DNA from: JAOUEA01 sp040882605
GTDB lineage: Bacteria; Actinomycetota; UBA4738; HRBIN12
Direction of reading: 5' to 3'
DNA length: 64,000 nt
Assembly (NCBI GenBank): GCA_040882605.1
Contig: JBBEAY010000034.1
Coordinates: 1 to 64,000, forward strand
In this document: positions 7,410-15,191 of the stretch, in pieces
Numbering within the stretch: position 1 is the stretch's first letter
Layout: each line of letters starts with the position of its first letter
Translations under genes and position numbers: made by a program
The notes under the pieces: generated by a model
What the model was told of the DNA's origin: nothing
Databases searched by the model: none
The model's input: only the letters and a program-made list of their open reading frames with translations

Positions 7410-8777
7410 TCAGGTCGTGTGACGTTCCCTGCGCACGAACTCCCGCACGGCCGCGAGCTCACGCAGGCCGACCCGGGCGTGCACGAAGGCACCTTCCTCG
7501 TCGTGGGTGGTCGAGAGCACCTCGGCTTCGCGGTAAAGCATCGCCGTGACGTCCTCGCGCCCGTACGGAACGAGCAATTCCACCTCGACCGGCGGATGCG
7601 GAAGAGTGGCTTCCAGCGTCTCGAGCAGTCCCTCGACGCCTTCGCCCGATCGCGCCGAAACCGGTACCGAACCCGGGTAACGCCCGGCGAGACGCGCCCG
7701 CTGAGAACCGCTCAGCAGGTCGATCTTGTTCAGCACGAGCACCTCGGGTATCGAGCCGGCGCCGATCTCCCCGAGCACCCGTCGAACCGCCTCGACCTGC
7801 TCGGTGAGCTCAGCCGACGATGCGTCGGCGACGTGCAGAAGGAGCTCGGCGAGCGACACCTCCTCGAGTGTCGAGCGGAAGGCTTCGACCAGATCGTGCG
7901 GCAGCTTGCTCACGAACCCGACCGTGTCGCTGATCGTGCAACGGCGGCCTCCGGGCAGCTTGAGCCGGCGGACCGTCGGGTCGAGGGTCGCGAAGAGCTG
8001 GTCGGCCACGATCACGTCTGCGCCCGTGAGGCGATTCATCAGCGTGGATTTCCCAGAGTTCGTGTACCCGGCGATCGCAGCCTGGGGGATACCGCTTCCC
8101 TGGCGTCGCGACCTCTTCGTCTCGCGGGTACGCGCGAGCGCCTTGAGCTCCCGCCGTAGCTTCGCGATGCGGCGCCCGATGTGCTGGCGATCCAGCTCCA
8201 TCTTCGTCTCGCCCCCGCCGAACCGGGTGCCCACGCCTCCGCCTGCACGACTCATCGCCTCACCCCACCCTCGTAGACGGGGAAGCAGGTAGTTCAGCTG
8301 GGCGAGCTCCACCTGCGCCTTGCCCTCTCGGCTTCGGGCATGCAAGGCGAAGATGTCAAGGATCAGCGCCGTGCGATCGACCACCTTCACCCCCAATCGC
8401 TCCTCGAGCGAACGGAGCTGCCCAGGCGTGAGCTCCTGGTCCAAGATCACGGAATCCGCGCCGCCGCCGTGCACCTCTGCGTGCACCTCGTCGAGCTTGC
8501 CCCGCCCGATGTAGGTCGAGGGGTCGGGCTCCCGCCGACTCTGCACGACGCGACCCACGGCCTCGGCCCCTGCCGAGTCGGCGAGGGCTTCGAGCTCGTC
8601 GAGATCGCCTTCGACGATGCCGGGGCCGACGCCGACGAGCACTGCCTTCTCACGGACGGCGGGTCGCCAGGTGGCCGACAGGGGCGACTCGAGCACCTGT
8701 CGCTCGATCGGGGGACGACCCGGGCGACGAGAGCGGCCCTTCGACTCCGAGTTTCCGCTCATCGAGTCGTCGTTCAC
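7410..8777 (-). CDS. hflX: Ribosome-associated GTPase HflX
   Basis: HflX is a GTPase that binds the 50S subunit and splits stalled ribosomes. The 455-residue protein has the HflX N-terminal domain and then the linker TRFGGGETKMELDRQHIGRRIAKLRREL. The G domain shows GYTNSGKST (G1), DTVGF (G3) and NKID (G4), and a short C-terminal domain follows. The GTG at 8777 overlaps the dapD stop by 4 bp (GTGA), the pattern used repeatedly in this operon. An ATG at 8762 is also possible. It is the last gene of the miaB-miaA-dap run; hflX beside miaA is common in bacteria. Confidence 0.95.
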   Translation of the reverse strand: MNDDSMSGNSESKGRSRRPGRPPIERQVLESPLSATWRPAVREKAVLVGVGPGIVEGDLDELEALADSAGAEAVGRVVQSRREPDPSTYIGRGKLDEVHAEVHGGGADSVILDQELTPGQLRSLEERLGVKVVDRTALILDIFALHARSREGKAQVELAQLNYLLPRLRGWGEAMSRAGGGVGTRFGGGETKMELDRQHIGRRIAKLRRELKALARTRETKRSRRQGSGIPQAAIAGYTNSGKSTLMNRLTGADVIVADQLFATLDPTVRRLKLPGGRRCTISDTVGFVSKLPHDLVEAFRSTLEEVSLAELLLHVADASSAELTEQVEAVRRVLGEIGAGSIPEVLVLNKIDLLSGSQRARLAGRYPGSVPVSARSGEGVEGLLETLEATLPHPPVEVELLVPYGREDVTAMLYREAEVLSTTHDEEGAFVHARVGLRELAAVREFVRRERHTT

Positions 8778-9610
8778 TCCATCGAGGAGCCGAAGTCGCG
8801 GAGCATCTCGTTGAGCCGCACCTTGTCGTCGGTGGCCTCGCTCCGGTGTCCGATGATCAGCCCACATGGCAGGGCGAACCGGCCGGCCGGGAACTCACGC
8901 TCACGGGTGCCGGGGATCACCACCGCGCCTGGGGGCACGCTTCCTCGATGTTCCAACGGTTGGGGGCCGGTGACGTCGATCACAGGGGTATTGCCGGTGA
9001 GCCGCACACCGGCGCCGAGCACCGCCTTCGCCCCCACATGCACCCCTTCGACCACGACACAACGCGACCCGATGAATGCGCCGTCGCCGATCACGACGGG
9101 TGCCGCTTGGAGCGGCTCCAGCACGCCTCCGATGCCGGCGCCGCCCGCCAGGTGCACGTCGGCGCCGATCTGGGCGCACGAGCCGACCGTGGCCCACGTG
9201 TCGACCATGGTGTTGGGCCCGACCCAGGCTCCTATGTTCACGTAGCTCGGCATGAGCACGACGCCGGGCGAGAGGTAGGCCCCGTACCGAGCGGTGGCGG
9301 GCGGCACGACACGCACGCGCAGGTCGTCGTAGCCGTGCTTCAACGGAAGCTTGTCGTGGTACTCGAAAGGACCCGCCTCGCTCACCTCGAGGCGACGGAC
9401 CCGGAAGTAGAGGAGCACGGCCTGCTTGGCCCATTGATGCACGTGCCAGCCTTCGCTATCGGGCTCGGGCTCTGCGACGCGGATCTGTCCACGATCGAGC
9501 ATCGCGATGGCGGCCTCGACGGCTTCCTCGTCGATCGACGCGTTCGCGTCGGCGCCGATGGCTGCCCAGCTCGCCTCGATACGCCCCGCGATGGCCTCGA
9601 CGCCGGTCAT
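8774..9610 (-). CDS. dapD: 2,3,4,5-tetrahydropyridine-2,6-dicarboxylate N-succinyltransferase
   Basis: DapD transfers succinyl from succinyl-CoA to tetrahydrodipicolinate, committing the pathway to the succinylase route to diaminopimelate. The 278-residue protein has an N-terminal helical domain. A left-handed beta-helix of hexapeptide repeats (for example YVNIGAWVGPNTMVD, IGDGAFIGSRCVVVEGVHVG) and a short C-terminal cap follow. This looks like the E. coli-type enzyme. The ATG at 9610 overlaps the dapC stop by 4 bp (ATGA). All six dap enzymes needed after aspartate semialdehyde occur in this window. Confidence 0.94.
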   Translation of the reverse strand: MTGVEAIAGRIEASWAAIGADANASIDEEAVEAAIAMLDRGQIRVAEPEPDSEGWHVHQWAKQAVLLYFRVRRLEVSEAGPFEYHDKLPLKHGYDDLRVRVVPPATARYGAYLSPGVVLMPSYVNIGAWVGPNTMVDTWATVGSCAQIGADVHLAGGAGIGGVLEPLQAAPVVIGDGAFIGSRCVVVEGVHVGAKAVLGAGVRLTGNTPVIDVTGPQPLEHRGSVPPGAVVIPGTREREFPAGRFALPCGLIIGHRSEATDDKVRLNEMLRDFGSSME

Positions 9611-10779
9611 GCGCGCACCTCGCTGAACATGACGTCGAGCTGGCCCGCCGCGCGTTCGCACTCGGTGAGTCTGGGCACCATCGCCATGCGCACGAATCCC
9701 TCACCTTCGGACCCGAAGAACGATCCGGGAGCCACGATCACGCTCGCTCGCTCGAGCAGGTCCAGCGCCCAGTCCAACGAGGGTCTGGCGCCGGGGACCG
9801 CGAGCCACAGGTAGAAGGTGGCAACGCTGCCTGCGACACGCACCCCGTGACGCTCGAACAGCCCGAGGAAGAGCCGCCGCTTCTCGGCGTATCGTGCACG
9901 GTTCTGCTCGACGTGTGCTTCGTCGTTCCAGGCGGCGATCGACGCCCGTTGCACGAACTCCTGGGGCGTCACGCCGACGCTCGGTCGCAGCGACTTCAGG
10001 GCCGCGATCAACTTCGCATCGCCGGCCGCGAACGCGCTCCGATAGCCGGTCATCGACGAACGCTTGCTGAGCGTGTTGATCACGAGCACGTTCGCGAGAT
10101 CACCCACCTGCAACGCCGAGGGCGGAGGCCCCACGTCGAACCACAGCTCGCTGTAGGCCTCGTCGGACGCCAGGAGCACGTCGTGGCGCCGGCACATGTC
10201 GGCCGCCCGGCGCAGGAACTCGAGCGGCGCCACTGCTCCGGTCGGGTTGTTCGGATAGTTCAGCCAGAAGATGGCCGCCCGGTCCCACGTCTCGTCGTCG
10301 ATCGCGTCGAGGTCGGGCAGGAAGGCGTTGCCTTCGAACAGCGGCAGCCTGCGGACCTCTCCCCCGGCGAACCGGGCGCCGCGCTCGGGGATCGTGTAAC
10401 CGGGCGCGGTGACCAACACGAGATCCTTGCCCCCTGCGGGGTCGAGCGTTGCCTGCGCGAGCGAGAACACGATCTCCTTCGACCCCAGCAGTGGCAGCAC
10501 CTGGGTATCGGGTTCGACCTGCACCTCGAACCTGCGCCAGACCCAGCCCGCCACCGCCGCGCGCAGCTCCGGGAGGCCCGCGGCCCGCGGATACGAGGAG
10601 ACCGGCTCGATCGCATCGCGCAGCGCGTCCCTGATGAACCTAGGGGTGACCTCGTGAGGGTCACCCACCCCGAAGTCGATCAGCTCCCGGCCCGAAGCAA
10701 CCGCCTCGGCCTTGCGGCGATCGAGCTCTTCGAACGGGTAGGGCTGGACCTGCCGGATCCCCGGAGACAGGTGCGTCAC
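9607..10779 (-). CDS. dapC: N-succinyldiaminopimelate aminotransferase (class I/II, PLP)
   Basis: A PLP-dependent fold-type I aminotransferase of 390 residues. It shows the YPNNPTG loop, SDEAYSEL (cofactor-binding Asp and Tyr) and the Schiff-base lysine in NTLSKRSSMTGYR. The actinobacterial DapC group is the best match. Position between dapE and dapD strongly supports the amination of N-succinyl-2-amino-6-ketopimelate with glutamate as donor. The start is GTG at 10779, overlapping the dapE stop by 4 bp (GTGA). The family label comes from motifs, the specific substrate mainly from neighbours. Confidence 0.9.
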   Translation of the reverse strand: MTHLSPGIRQVQPYPFEELDRRKAEAVASGRELIDFGVGDPHEVTPRFIRDALRDAIEPVSSYPRAAGLPELRAAVAGWVWRRFEVQVEPDTQVLPLLGSKEIVFSLAQATLDPAGGKDLVLVTAPGYTIPERGARFAGGEVRRLPLFEGNAFLPDLDAIDDETWDRAAIFWLNYPNNPTGAVAPLEFLRRAADMCRRHDVLLASDEAYSELWFDVGPPPSALQVGDLANVLVINTLSKRSSMTGYRSAFAAGDAKLIAALKSLRPSVGVTPQEFVQRASIAAWNDEAHVEQNRARYAEKRRLFLGLFERHGVRVAGSVATFYLWLAVPGARPSLDWALDLLERASVIVAPGSFFGSEGEGFVRMAMVPRLTECERAAGQLDVMFSEVRA

Positions 10780-11921
10780 GTCTGCGATGACCCCTTTCGC
10801 TCGCCGCGGCCTGCGGCCGAGCCGAGCCCCAGGAACGCACGCAGGACCTCGTGGCAGCGCACGAGCGCGGCCACCTCGATGCGTTCGTCGTCGCGATGAG
10901 CGTACTGCGGGTCGCCCGGACCGAAGTTCACGGCGTCGACGTCTGCCGTGGCGAACTCGGCGACCGGGGTCCAGGCTTGCTTGGGCCCGAGCGGCAGGTC
11001 GCCCGCTTCGCGGAGCCGCGTCACCAAGGGATGGGTCACGCTGACCGGCCCGGGCGGGGCATTGCCGTCGATACGAACCGTCACGTCGGCCACGGCCAAG
11101 AGGTCGTGAAGTCGAGCTTCAGCCTCGGCCGGCGTGTGGCCGGGCGCGTATCGGAGGTTCACGCGAGCCTGCACCCTGTCGGGGACGACGTTCGCCGCGA
11201 CACCGCCCTCTATCGTGGTGACGCTCACCACCTCACGGAACGTGAGGCCGTCGATCGTCACGTCACGGGCAGGCAGGTCGGCCAGCGGCGCCAGCGCCCC
11301 GATCGCTCGGTGTATGGCGTTGTCCCCGAGCCACGGCCTCGCGCTGTGAGCGGCGCGCCCGGTGACGGTCACCGTGGCGTTCAGGTTGCCGAGGCAGCCC
11401 ACCTCGACCGCGTTGGCGGTCGGTTCCATCACGATCGCCAGGTCCGGCGACGACGCCACCGGGCATCGCTCGAACAGAGGAAGCAGGGCGCTCTCGCCGT
11501 ATGGAAGCTCCTCACGACCGAAGAACAACAGACCGACATCGATGTCGCCCTGATCGTCGTGGAGCTCCTGGGCGAGCTCGAGCATCACCGCCAGTCCCCC
11601 CTTCATGTCCGAAGCCCCTCGCCCCGCCACCGCGACTGGCTGGACCGGGCCTGGCTCGATCGCACCCGGCACGTTGCCGGTGATCGGCACGGTGTCGACA
11701 TGCCCGGCGAGCACCACGAACGGCACACCCATCCGGCGCTCGACAGGAGTCGCGAAGAGCACCGAGTCGACGTCGTCGACGATCACGTGGCTCGAGGGCA
11801 GCGACCGTCGGATCAAAGCGAGGACCGCCGACTCGTCGCGGCTCACCGACGCCACATCGATCAGGTCGAGGGTTCGCGCGGCGAGCCGCTCAGCCGATGT
11901 CGCCGCTGACGTCGGGCTCAC
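10776..11921 (-). CDS. dapE: Succinyl-diaminopimelate desuccinylase
   Basis: An M20-family zinc amidohydrolase of 381 residues that removes succinate from N-succinyl-LL-diaminopimelate. Visible metal or catalytic motifs are AGHVDTVP, GRGASDMKGG, GREELPYGES with its general-base glutamate, and a late histidine in YAHRDDERIE. An internal dimerisation (lid) domain spans roughly residues 175-280 (from about GCLGNLNATVTVTGRAAHS). Overlaps of 4 bp with dapF upstream and dapC downstream place it firmly in the operon. Length and layout fit the actinobacterial DapE clade. Confidence 0.93.
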   Translation of the reverse strand: MSPTSAATSAERLAARTLDLIDVASVSRDESAVLALIRRSLPSSHVIVDDVDSVLFATPVERRMGVPFVVLAGHVDTVPITGNVPGAIEPGPVQPVAVAGRGASDMKGGLAVMLELAQELHDDQGDIDVGLLFFGREELPYGESALLPLFERCPVASSPDLAIVMEPTANAVEVGCLGNLNATVTVTGRAAHSARPWLGDNAIHRAIGALAPLADLPARDVTIDGLTFREVVSVTTIEGGVAANVVPDRVQARVNLRYAPGHTPAEAEARLHDLLAVADVTVRIDGNAPPGPVSVTHPLVTRLREAGDLPLGPKQAWTPVAEFATADVDAVNFGPGDPQYAHRDDERIEVAALVRCHEVLRAFLGLGSAAGRGERKGSSQT

Positions 11922-12793
11922 GGCACGGTCAGCGCTTCGAGAGCAACCGAGCCCTCGAACACACGACGAGCGTCGCCGGTGAGCAGCACCTCGCCGTCAT
12001 CGCGACGATCCACCTCCAGATCGCCTCCGGGGAAACGCACCACGGTGCGCGCCGGCACGAGGCCGGCCTCGTTCGCGGCCACGGCCACCGCACACGCTCC
12101 GCTGCCGCACGCCATCGTCTCGCCGCTGCCCCGTTCCCAGACACGGGCGTGGACGACGCCGTCATGCACGTAGGCGAACTCCACGTTCGTGCGCTCGGGG
12201 AAGAGCTCGTGGCGCTCGAGCGCGGGACCGATGTGCCCCACATGCACCGTGACCGGATCGCCGTCGACGAAGACCACGAGGTGCGGGTTCCCCATCGACA
12301 GAGCCGAGACCGTGAGGGTCAGGCCACCGCCGATGTCGAAGGGCTGGCCGAGGAACGTCTCCCACGCCGGTCCGCGCATCGGGATCGCCGCCCGGGTGAA
12401 GTTCGGAGCTCCCATCGTCACGGTCACCCGGCGTACCCGGCCATCAGCATCGGGTTGCAGCAAGAGGTGCTTCACGCCGGCCGGCGTCATCACGTCGATC
12501 TCCGTGCCGTCGGCGAGACCGCGATCGTGGAGCAGCACGCCGACGCAGCGGATGCCGTTACCGCACATCTCCGCCGGTGAACCATCGGCGTTCGAGTAAT
12601 CCATGCGGAAGCCCGCTTCGCCCCGATCGCTCCGCATCACGCGGATCACCCCGTCGGCGCCCACGCCGGTCCTGCGGTCGCACAGTGCTGCGGCCTGCTG
12701 GGGTGTCACCGGCCGTTCGTCTTCGAGGTCGACCATCATGACGAAGTCGTTGCCGGCGCCCTGATACTTGGCGAACTCGAACCGTTCGGTCAT
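11918..12793 (-). CDS. dapF: Diaminopimelate epimerase
   Basis: DapF converts LL- to meso-diaminopimelate without a cofactor, using two cysteines. The 291-residue protein has the substrate loop YQGAGNDFV at its start, the first catalytic-cysteine motif MCGNGIRC, and the second in ACGSGACA, preceded by ERGSGETM. All key residues are present. The ATG at 12793 overlaps the miaA stop by 4 bp (ATGA). Its product is used for both lysine and peptidoglycan. Confidence 0.96.
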   Translation of the reverse strand: MTERFEFAKYQGAGNDFVMMVDLEDERPVTPQQAAALCDRRTGVGADGVIRVMRSDRGEAGFRMDYSNADGSPAEMCGNGIRCVGVLLHDRGLADGTEIDVMTPAGVKHLLLQPDADGRVRRVTVTMGAPNFTRAAIPMRGPAWETFLGQPFDIGGGLTLTVSALSMGNPHLVVFVDGDPVTVHVGHIGPALERHELFPERTNVEFAYVHDGVVHARVWERGSGETMACGSGACAVAVAANEAGLVPARTVVRFPGGDLEVDRRDDGEVLLTGDARRVFEGSVALEALTVP

Positions 12794-13716
12794 CGATCTT
12801 CCAGGTAGGACTCGATGTCGTCGATGACCCCGAGGGCGCCGCCATCGCTCGTGTTGAACCATCGCACCCGAGGATCGCGGCGGAACCAGGCCATCTGGCG
12901 CCGCGCCAGGTTCTTCGTGCGTCTCACCGTTGCCTCCCAGGCTTCCTCGAGCGAGAGCCTACCCTCGAGATGGCGGGCGAGCTCCGCGTAGCCGATCGCC
13001 TGGGTCGAAGTCAGCCAATCACCGGCGCCGCGCTCGAGAAGCCCCCTGACCTCCTCGAGCCACCCGGCGGCGAACATCGCCGAGACGCGGTCCGCGATGC
13101 GCGCGGCGAGCACCTCGGTGGGCATGCGCACACCCGCGACGCGAACCCGCTCGGGGTCGTGGCGTTGCCACGCATCAGAGAACGCGCTGAACGGGGTTCC
13201 CGTGAGCGCCGGAACCTCGAGCGCTCGCACGATCCGCCGGACGTTGGCGGGCTCGATCCTGCTCGCCGCGACCGGGTCGAGCAGCTCGAGCCTGCGGTAG
13301 AGGATGCCCACCCCGACGGTGTCGGCTTCCATCTGGAGCTCGGCCCTCAACGCGGCGCTCTCGCCGGGGAAGACGAGGTCGTCGACCACCGCCCTGAAGT
13401 ACAGGCCGGATCCGCCCACGAGCAGAGGGGTCGCTCCGTGCGCCCGCACGTCGGCGATCGCGATACACGCGAGCTGCTGGAACCGTGCCACGCTGAATCG
13501 CTCACTCGGATCGGCGAGGTCGAGCAGGTGGTGGGGAACCAGGGCGCGCTGCTCGGCGGTGGGCTTGGCCGTTCCGATGTCCATGCCGCGATACACGAGC
13601 ATCGAGTCGACCGAGCAGATCTCGGCGCCGAGCCTGCCCGCGAGGTCGATGCCGGCCTCGGTCTTGCCGCAGGCCGTCGGTCCGACCAATGCCAGCAAGG
13701 GCGCCCGAGTCGGCAT
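12790..13716 (-). CDS. miaA: tRNA dimethylallyltransferase
   Basis: MiaA prenylates adenosine-37 of tRNAs that read codons starting with U. The 308-residue protein opens with the P-loop GPTACGKT (residues 12-19). It has the family motif SVDSMLVYRGMDIGTAKPT, the GGSGLYFRAVVDDL loop, and the C-terminal QAIGYAE / RRTKNLARRQMAWFRRD region that binds tRNA. The ATG at 13716 is chosen because the P-loop follows at the usual distance; no strong ribosome site is seen. It lies 10 bp after miaB, whose product modifies the same base next. Confidence 0.96.
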   Translation of the reverse strand: MPTRAPLLALVGPTACGKTEAGIDLAGRLGAEICSVDSMLVYRGMDIGTAKPTAEQRALVPHHLLDLADPSERFSVARFQQLACIAIADVRAHGATPLLVGGSGLYFRAVVDDLVFPGESAALRAELQMEADTVGVGILYRRLELLDPVAASRIEPANVRRIVRALEVPALTGTPFSAFSDAWQRHDPERVRVAGVRMPTEVLAARIADRVSAMFAAGWLEEVRGLLERGAGDWLTSTQAIGYAELARHLEGRLSLEEAWEATVRRTKNLARRQMAWFRRDPRVRWFNTSDGGALGVIDDIESYLEDR

Positions 13717-13726
13717 GGTGTGAGGG

Positions 13727-15070
13727 TCAGCGGGCCGCGGCGACCGGCTCGGCCACGAGCTCACCCCTGAGGTGATGCGGAGCGGCCTCGACGATGCGAG
13801 CGGTGGCGAACGTTCCCGGCTCGAGGGCGTCGGCGATGTGCACGATGCGATTCGTGCGCGTCCGCGACTGCGTCGAGCGCCCCTTGCGATCGCCGCCCTC
13901 GACGAGCACCTCGAGCGTGTGGCCCACGAGTGACGCCGCCTTCTCGGTACAGACGCGCTCTTGGAGCGCGATGAGCCGGTCGAAGCGTTCCTGCACGACG
14001 TGCTTGGGAACCTGGTCGCCGAAGCTCGCTGCTCTGGTCCCCGGCCTGGGCGAATACTGGAACGTGTAGGCGCTGTCGAAGCGGGCGTCTTCCACGACCT
14101 CGAGGGTATGCGCGAAGTCGGCCTCGGTCTCCCCTGGGAAGCCGACGATGATGTCGGTCGACACCGCGATGGCAGGGATCGCCGCCCGGATGCGTTCGAG
14201 CCAGCCGAGATAGCGTTCGCGCCGGTACGATCGCTGCATACGCCTGAGCACGTCGTCAGACCCCGATTGCAGCGGGAAGTGGATGTGCTCACACACCGCC
14301 GGCGTCTCGGCCATGGCCTCTATGACATCGGGAGTTAAGTCGTGCGGGTGCGGACTCGTGAACCGCACCCGCCGGATGCCGTCGACCTGGCCCACATGGC
14401 GCAGCAGCCCGGCGAAGAGCGGCTTGCGGCTCGATCCGGGAACGGTCACGTCTCGGCCGTAGGTGTTCACGTTCTGACCGAGCAGGGTGACCTCCACGAC
14501 GCCGTGTGCGGCGAGGCCTTGAACTTCGGCGAGGATGTCGCCGACCGAACGCGAACGTTGCGGCCCGCGAACGAGCGGCACGATGCAGAACGTGCATGCG
14601 TTGTCGCACCCTGGTGCGATCGAGACCCACGCCCGGAAGGCGTCGCCCCGCACAGCCGGCAGTGGCCCTGGGAACGTCTCGGTGTACTCCTGCACATCCA
14701 TCTGGGGACCCTCGGACTCAGAGCGCCTCAGCAGGTCGAGCAGGTGTGGGAGCGCGTGGGTTCCGACGACCACGTCGACCCACGGGGCCCTCCTCTGGAT
14801 CTCGCTCTGATCCTTCTGAGCGAGGCAGCCCGAGACGACGATCTTGAGCTCCGGGTTCGCCGACTTCGCCGGCTTCAGGTGCCCGAGGTTGCCGTAGAGC
14901 TTGTTGTCGGCGTTCTCTCTGATCGCACACGTGTTGAGCACGACGACGCGAGCCTGGCTCACCTCGTCGACCGCTGTCATGCCGTCGGCTGTGAGCAGCC
15001 CGGCGATGCGCTCCGAGTCGTGCTCGTTCATCTGACACCCGAAGGTGCGGATCAGATACGTGCGTTCCAC
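13727..15070 (-). CDS. miaB: tRNA-2-methylthio-N6-dimethylallyladenosine synthase
   Basis: A radical-SAM methylthiotransferase that adds the 2-methylthio group to i6A37 made by MiaA. The 447-residue protein has three domains: UPF0004 with Cys12, Cys48 and Cys82 for the auxiliary cluster; the radical-SAM barrel with Cys155, Cys159 and Cys162 (GCDNACTFC); and a C-terminal TRAM domain. The start is GTG at 15070. A TACGCT hexamer ends 7 nt upstream, so the message is probably leaderless and begins the miaB-miaA-dapF-dapE-dapC-dapD-hflX unit. Confidence 0.96.
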   Translation of the reverse strand: MERTYLIRTFGCQMNEHDSERIAGLLTADGMTAVDEVSQARVVVLNTCAIRENADNKLYGNLGHLKPAKSANPELKIVVSGCLAQKDQSEIQRRAPWVDVVVGTHALPHLLDLLRRSESEGPQMDVQEYTETFPGPLPAVRGDAFRAWVSIAPGCDNACTFCIVPLVRGPQRSRSVGDILAEVQGLAAHGVVEVTLLGQNVNTYGRDVTVPGSSRKPLFAGLLRHVGQVDGIRRVRFTSPHPHDLTPDVIEAMAETPAVCEHIHFPLQSGSDDVLRRMQRSYRRERYLGWLERIRAAIPAIAVSTDIIVGFPGETEADFAHTLEVVEDARFDSAYTFQYSPRPGTRAASFGDQVPKHVVQERFDRLIALQERVCTEKAASLVGHTLEVLVEGGDRKGRSTQSRTRTNRIVHIADALEPGTFATARIVEAAPHHLRGELVAEPVAAAR

Positions 15071-15077
15071 GACGTCG

Positions 15078-15083
15078 AGCGTA
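15078..15083 (-). promoter_or_regulatory. Putative -10 box for a leaderless miaB transcript
   Basis: On the minus strand TACGCT ends seven bases before the GTG of miaB, so transcription would start at or next to the start codon. No good -35 hexamer is visible. The identical hexamer and spacing occur before rbfA. Confidence 0.5.
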
Positions 15084-15085
15084 TC

Positions 15086-15104
15086 GGAACCGCCTTCCGG
15101 TTCC
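15086..15104. repeat. 7-bp inverted repeat in the miaB / coiled-coil gene spacer
   Basis: GGAACCG and CGGTTCC flank a five-base loop. The repeat lies just upstream of the putative miaB -10 and about 90 bp before the divergent coiled-coil gene. It could be an operator; no terminator T-run follows. Confidence 0.4.
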
Positions 15105-15191
15105 CTCGATCGTCGAAGTGCTCAAGGACTCAAGCGCCGCTCCTAGAGACCGATGTAGAAGCGGACATCCTCACAAAGGCGGTGGATCGAG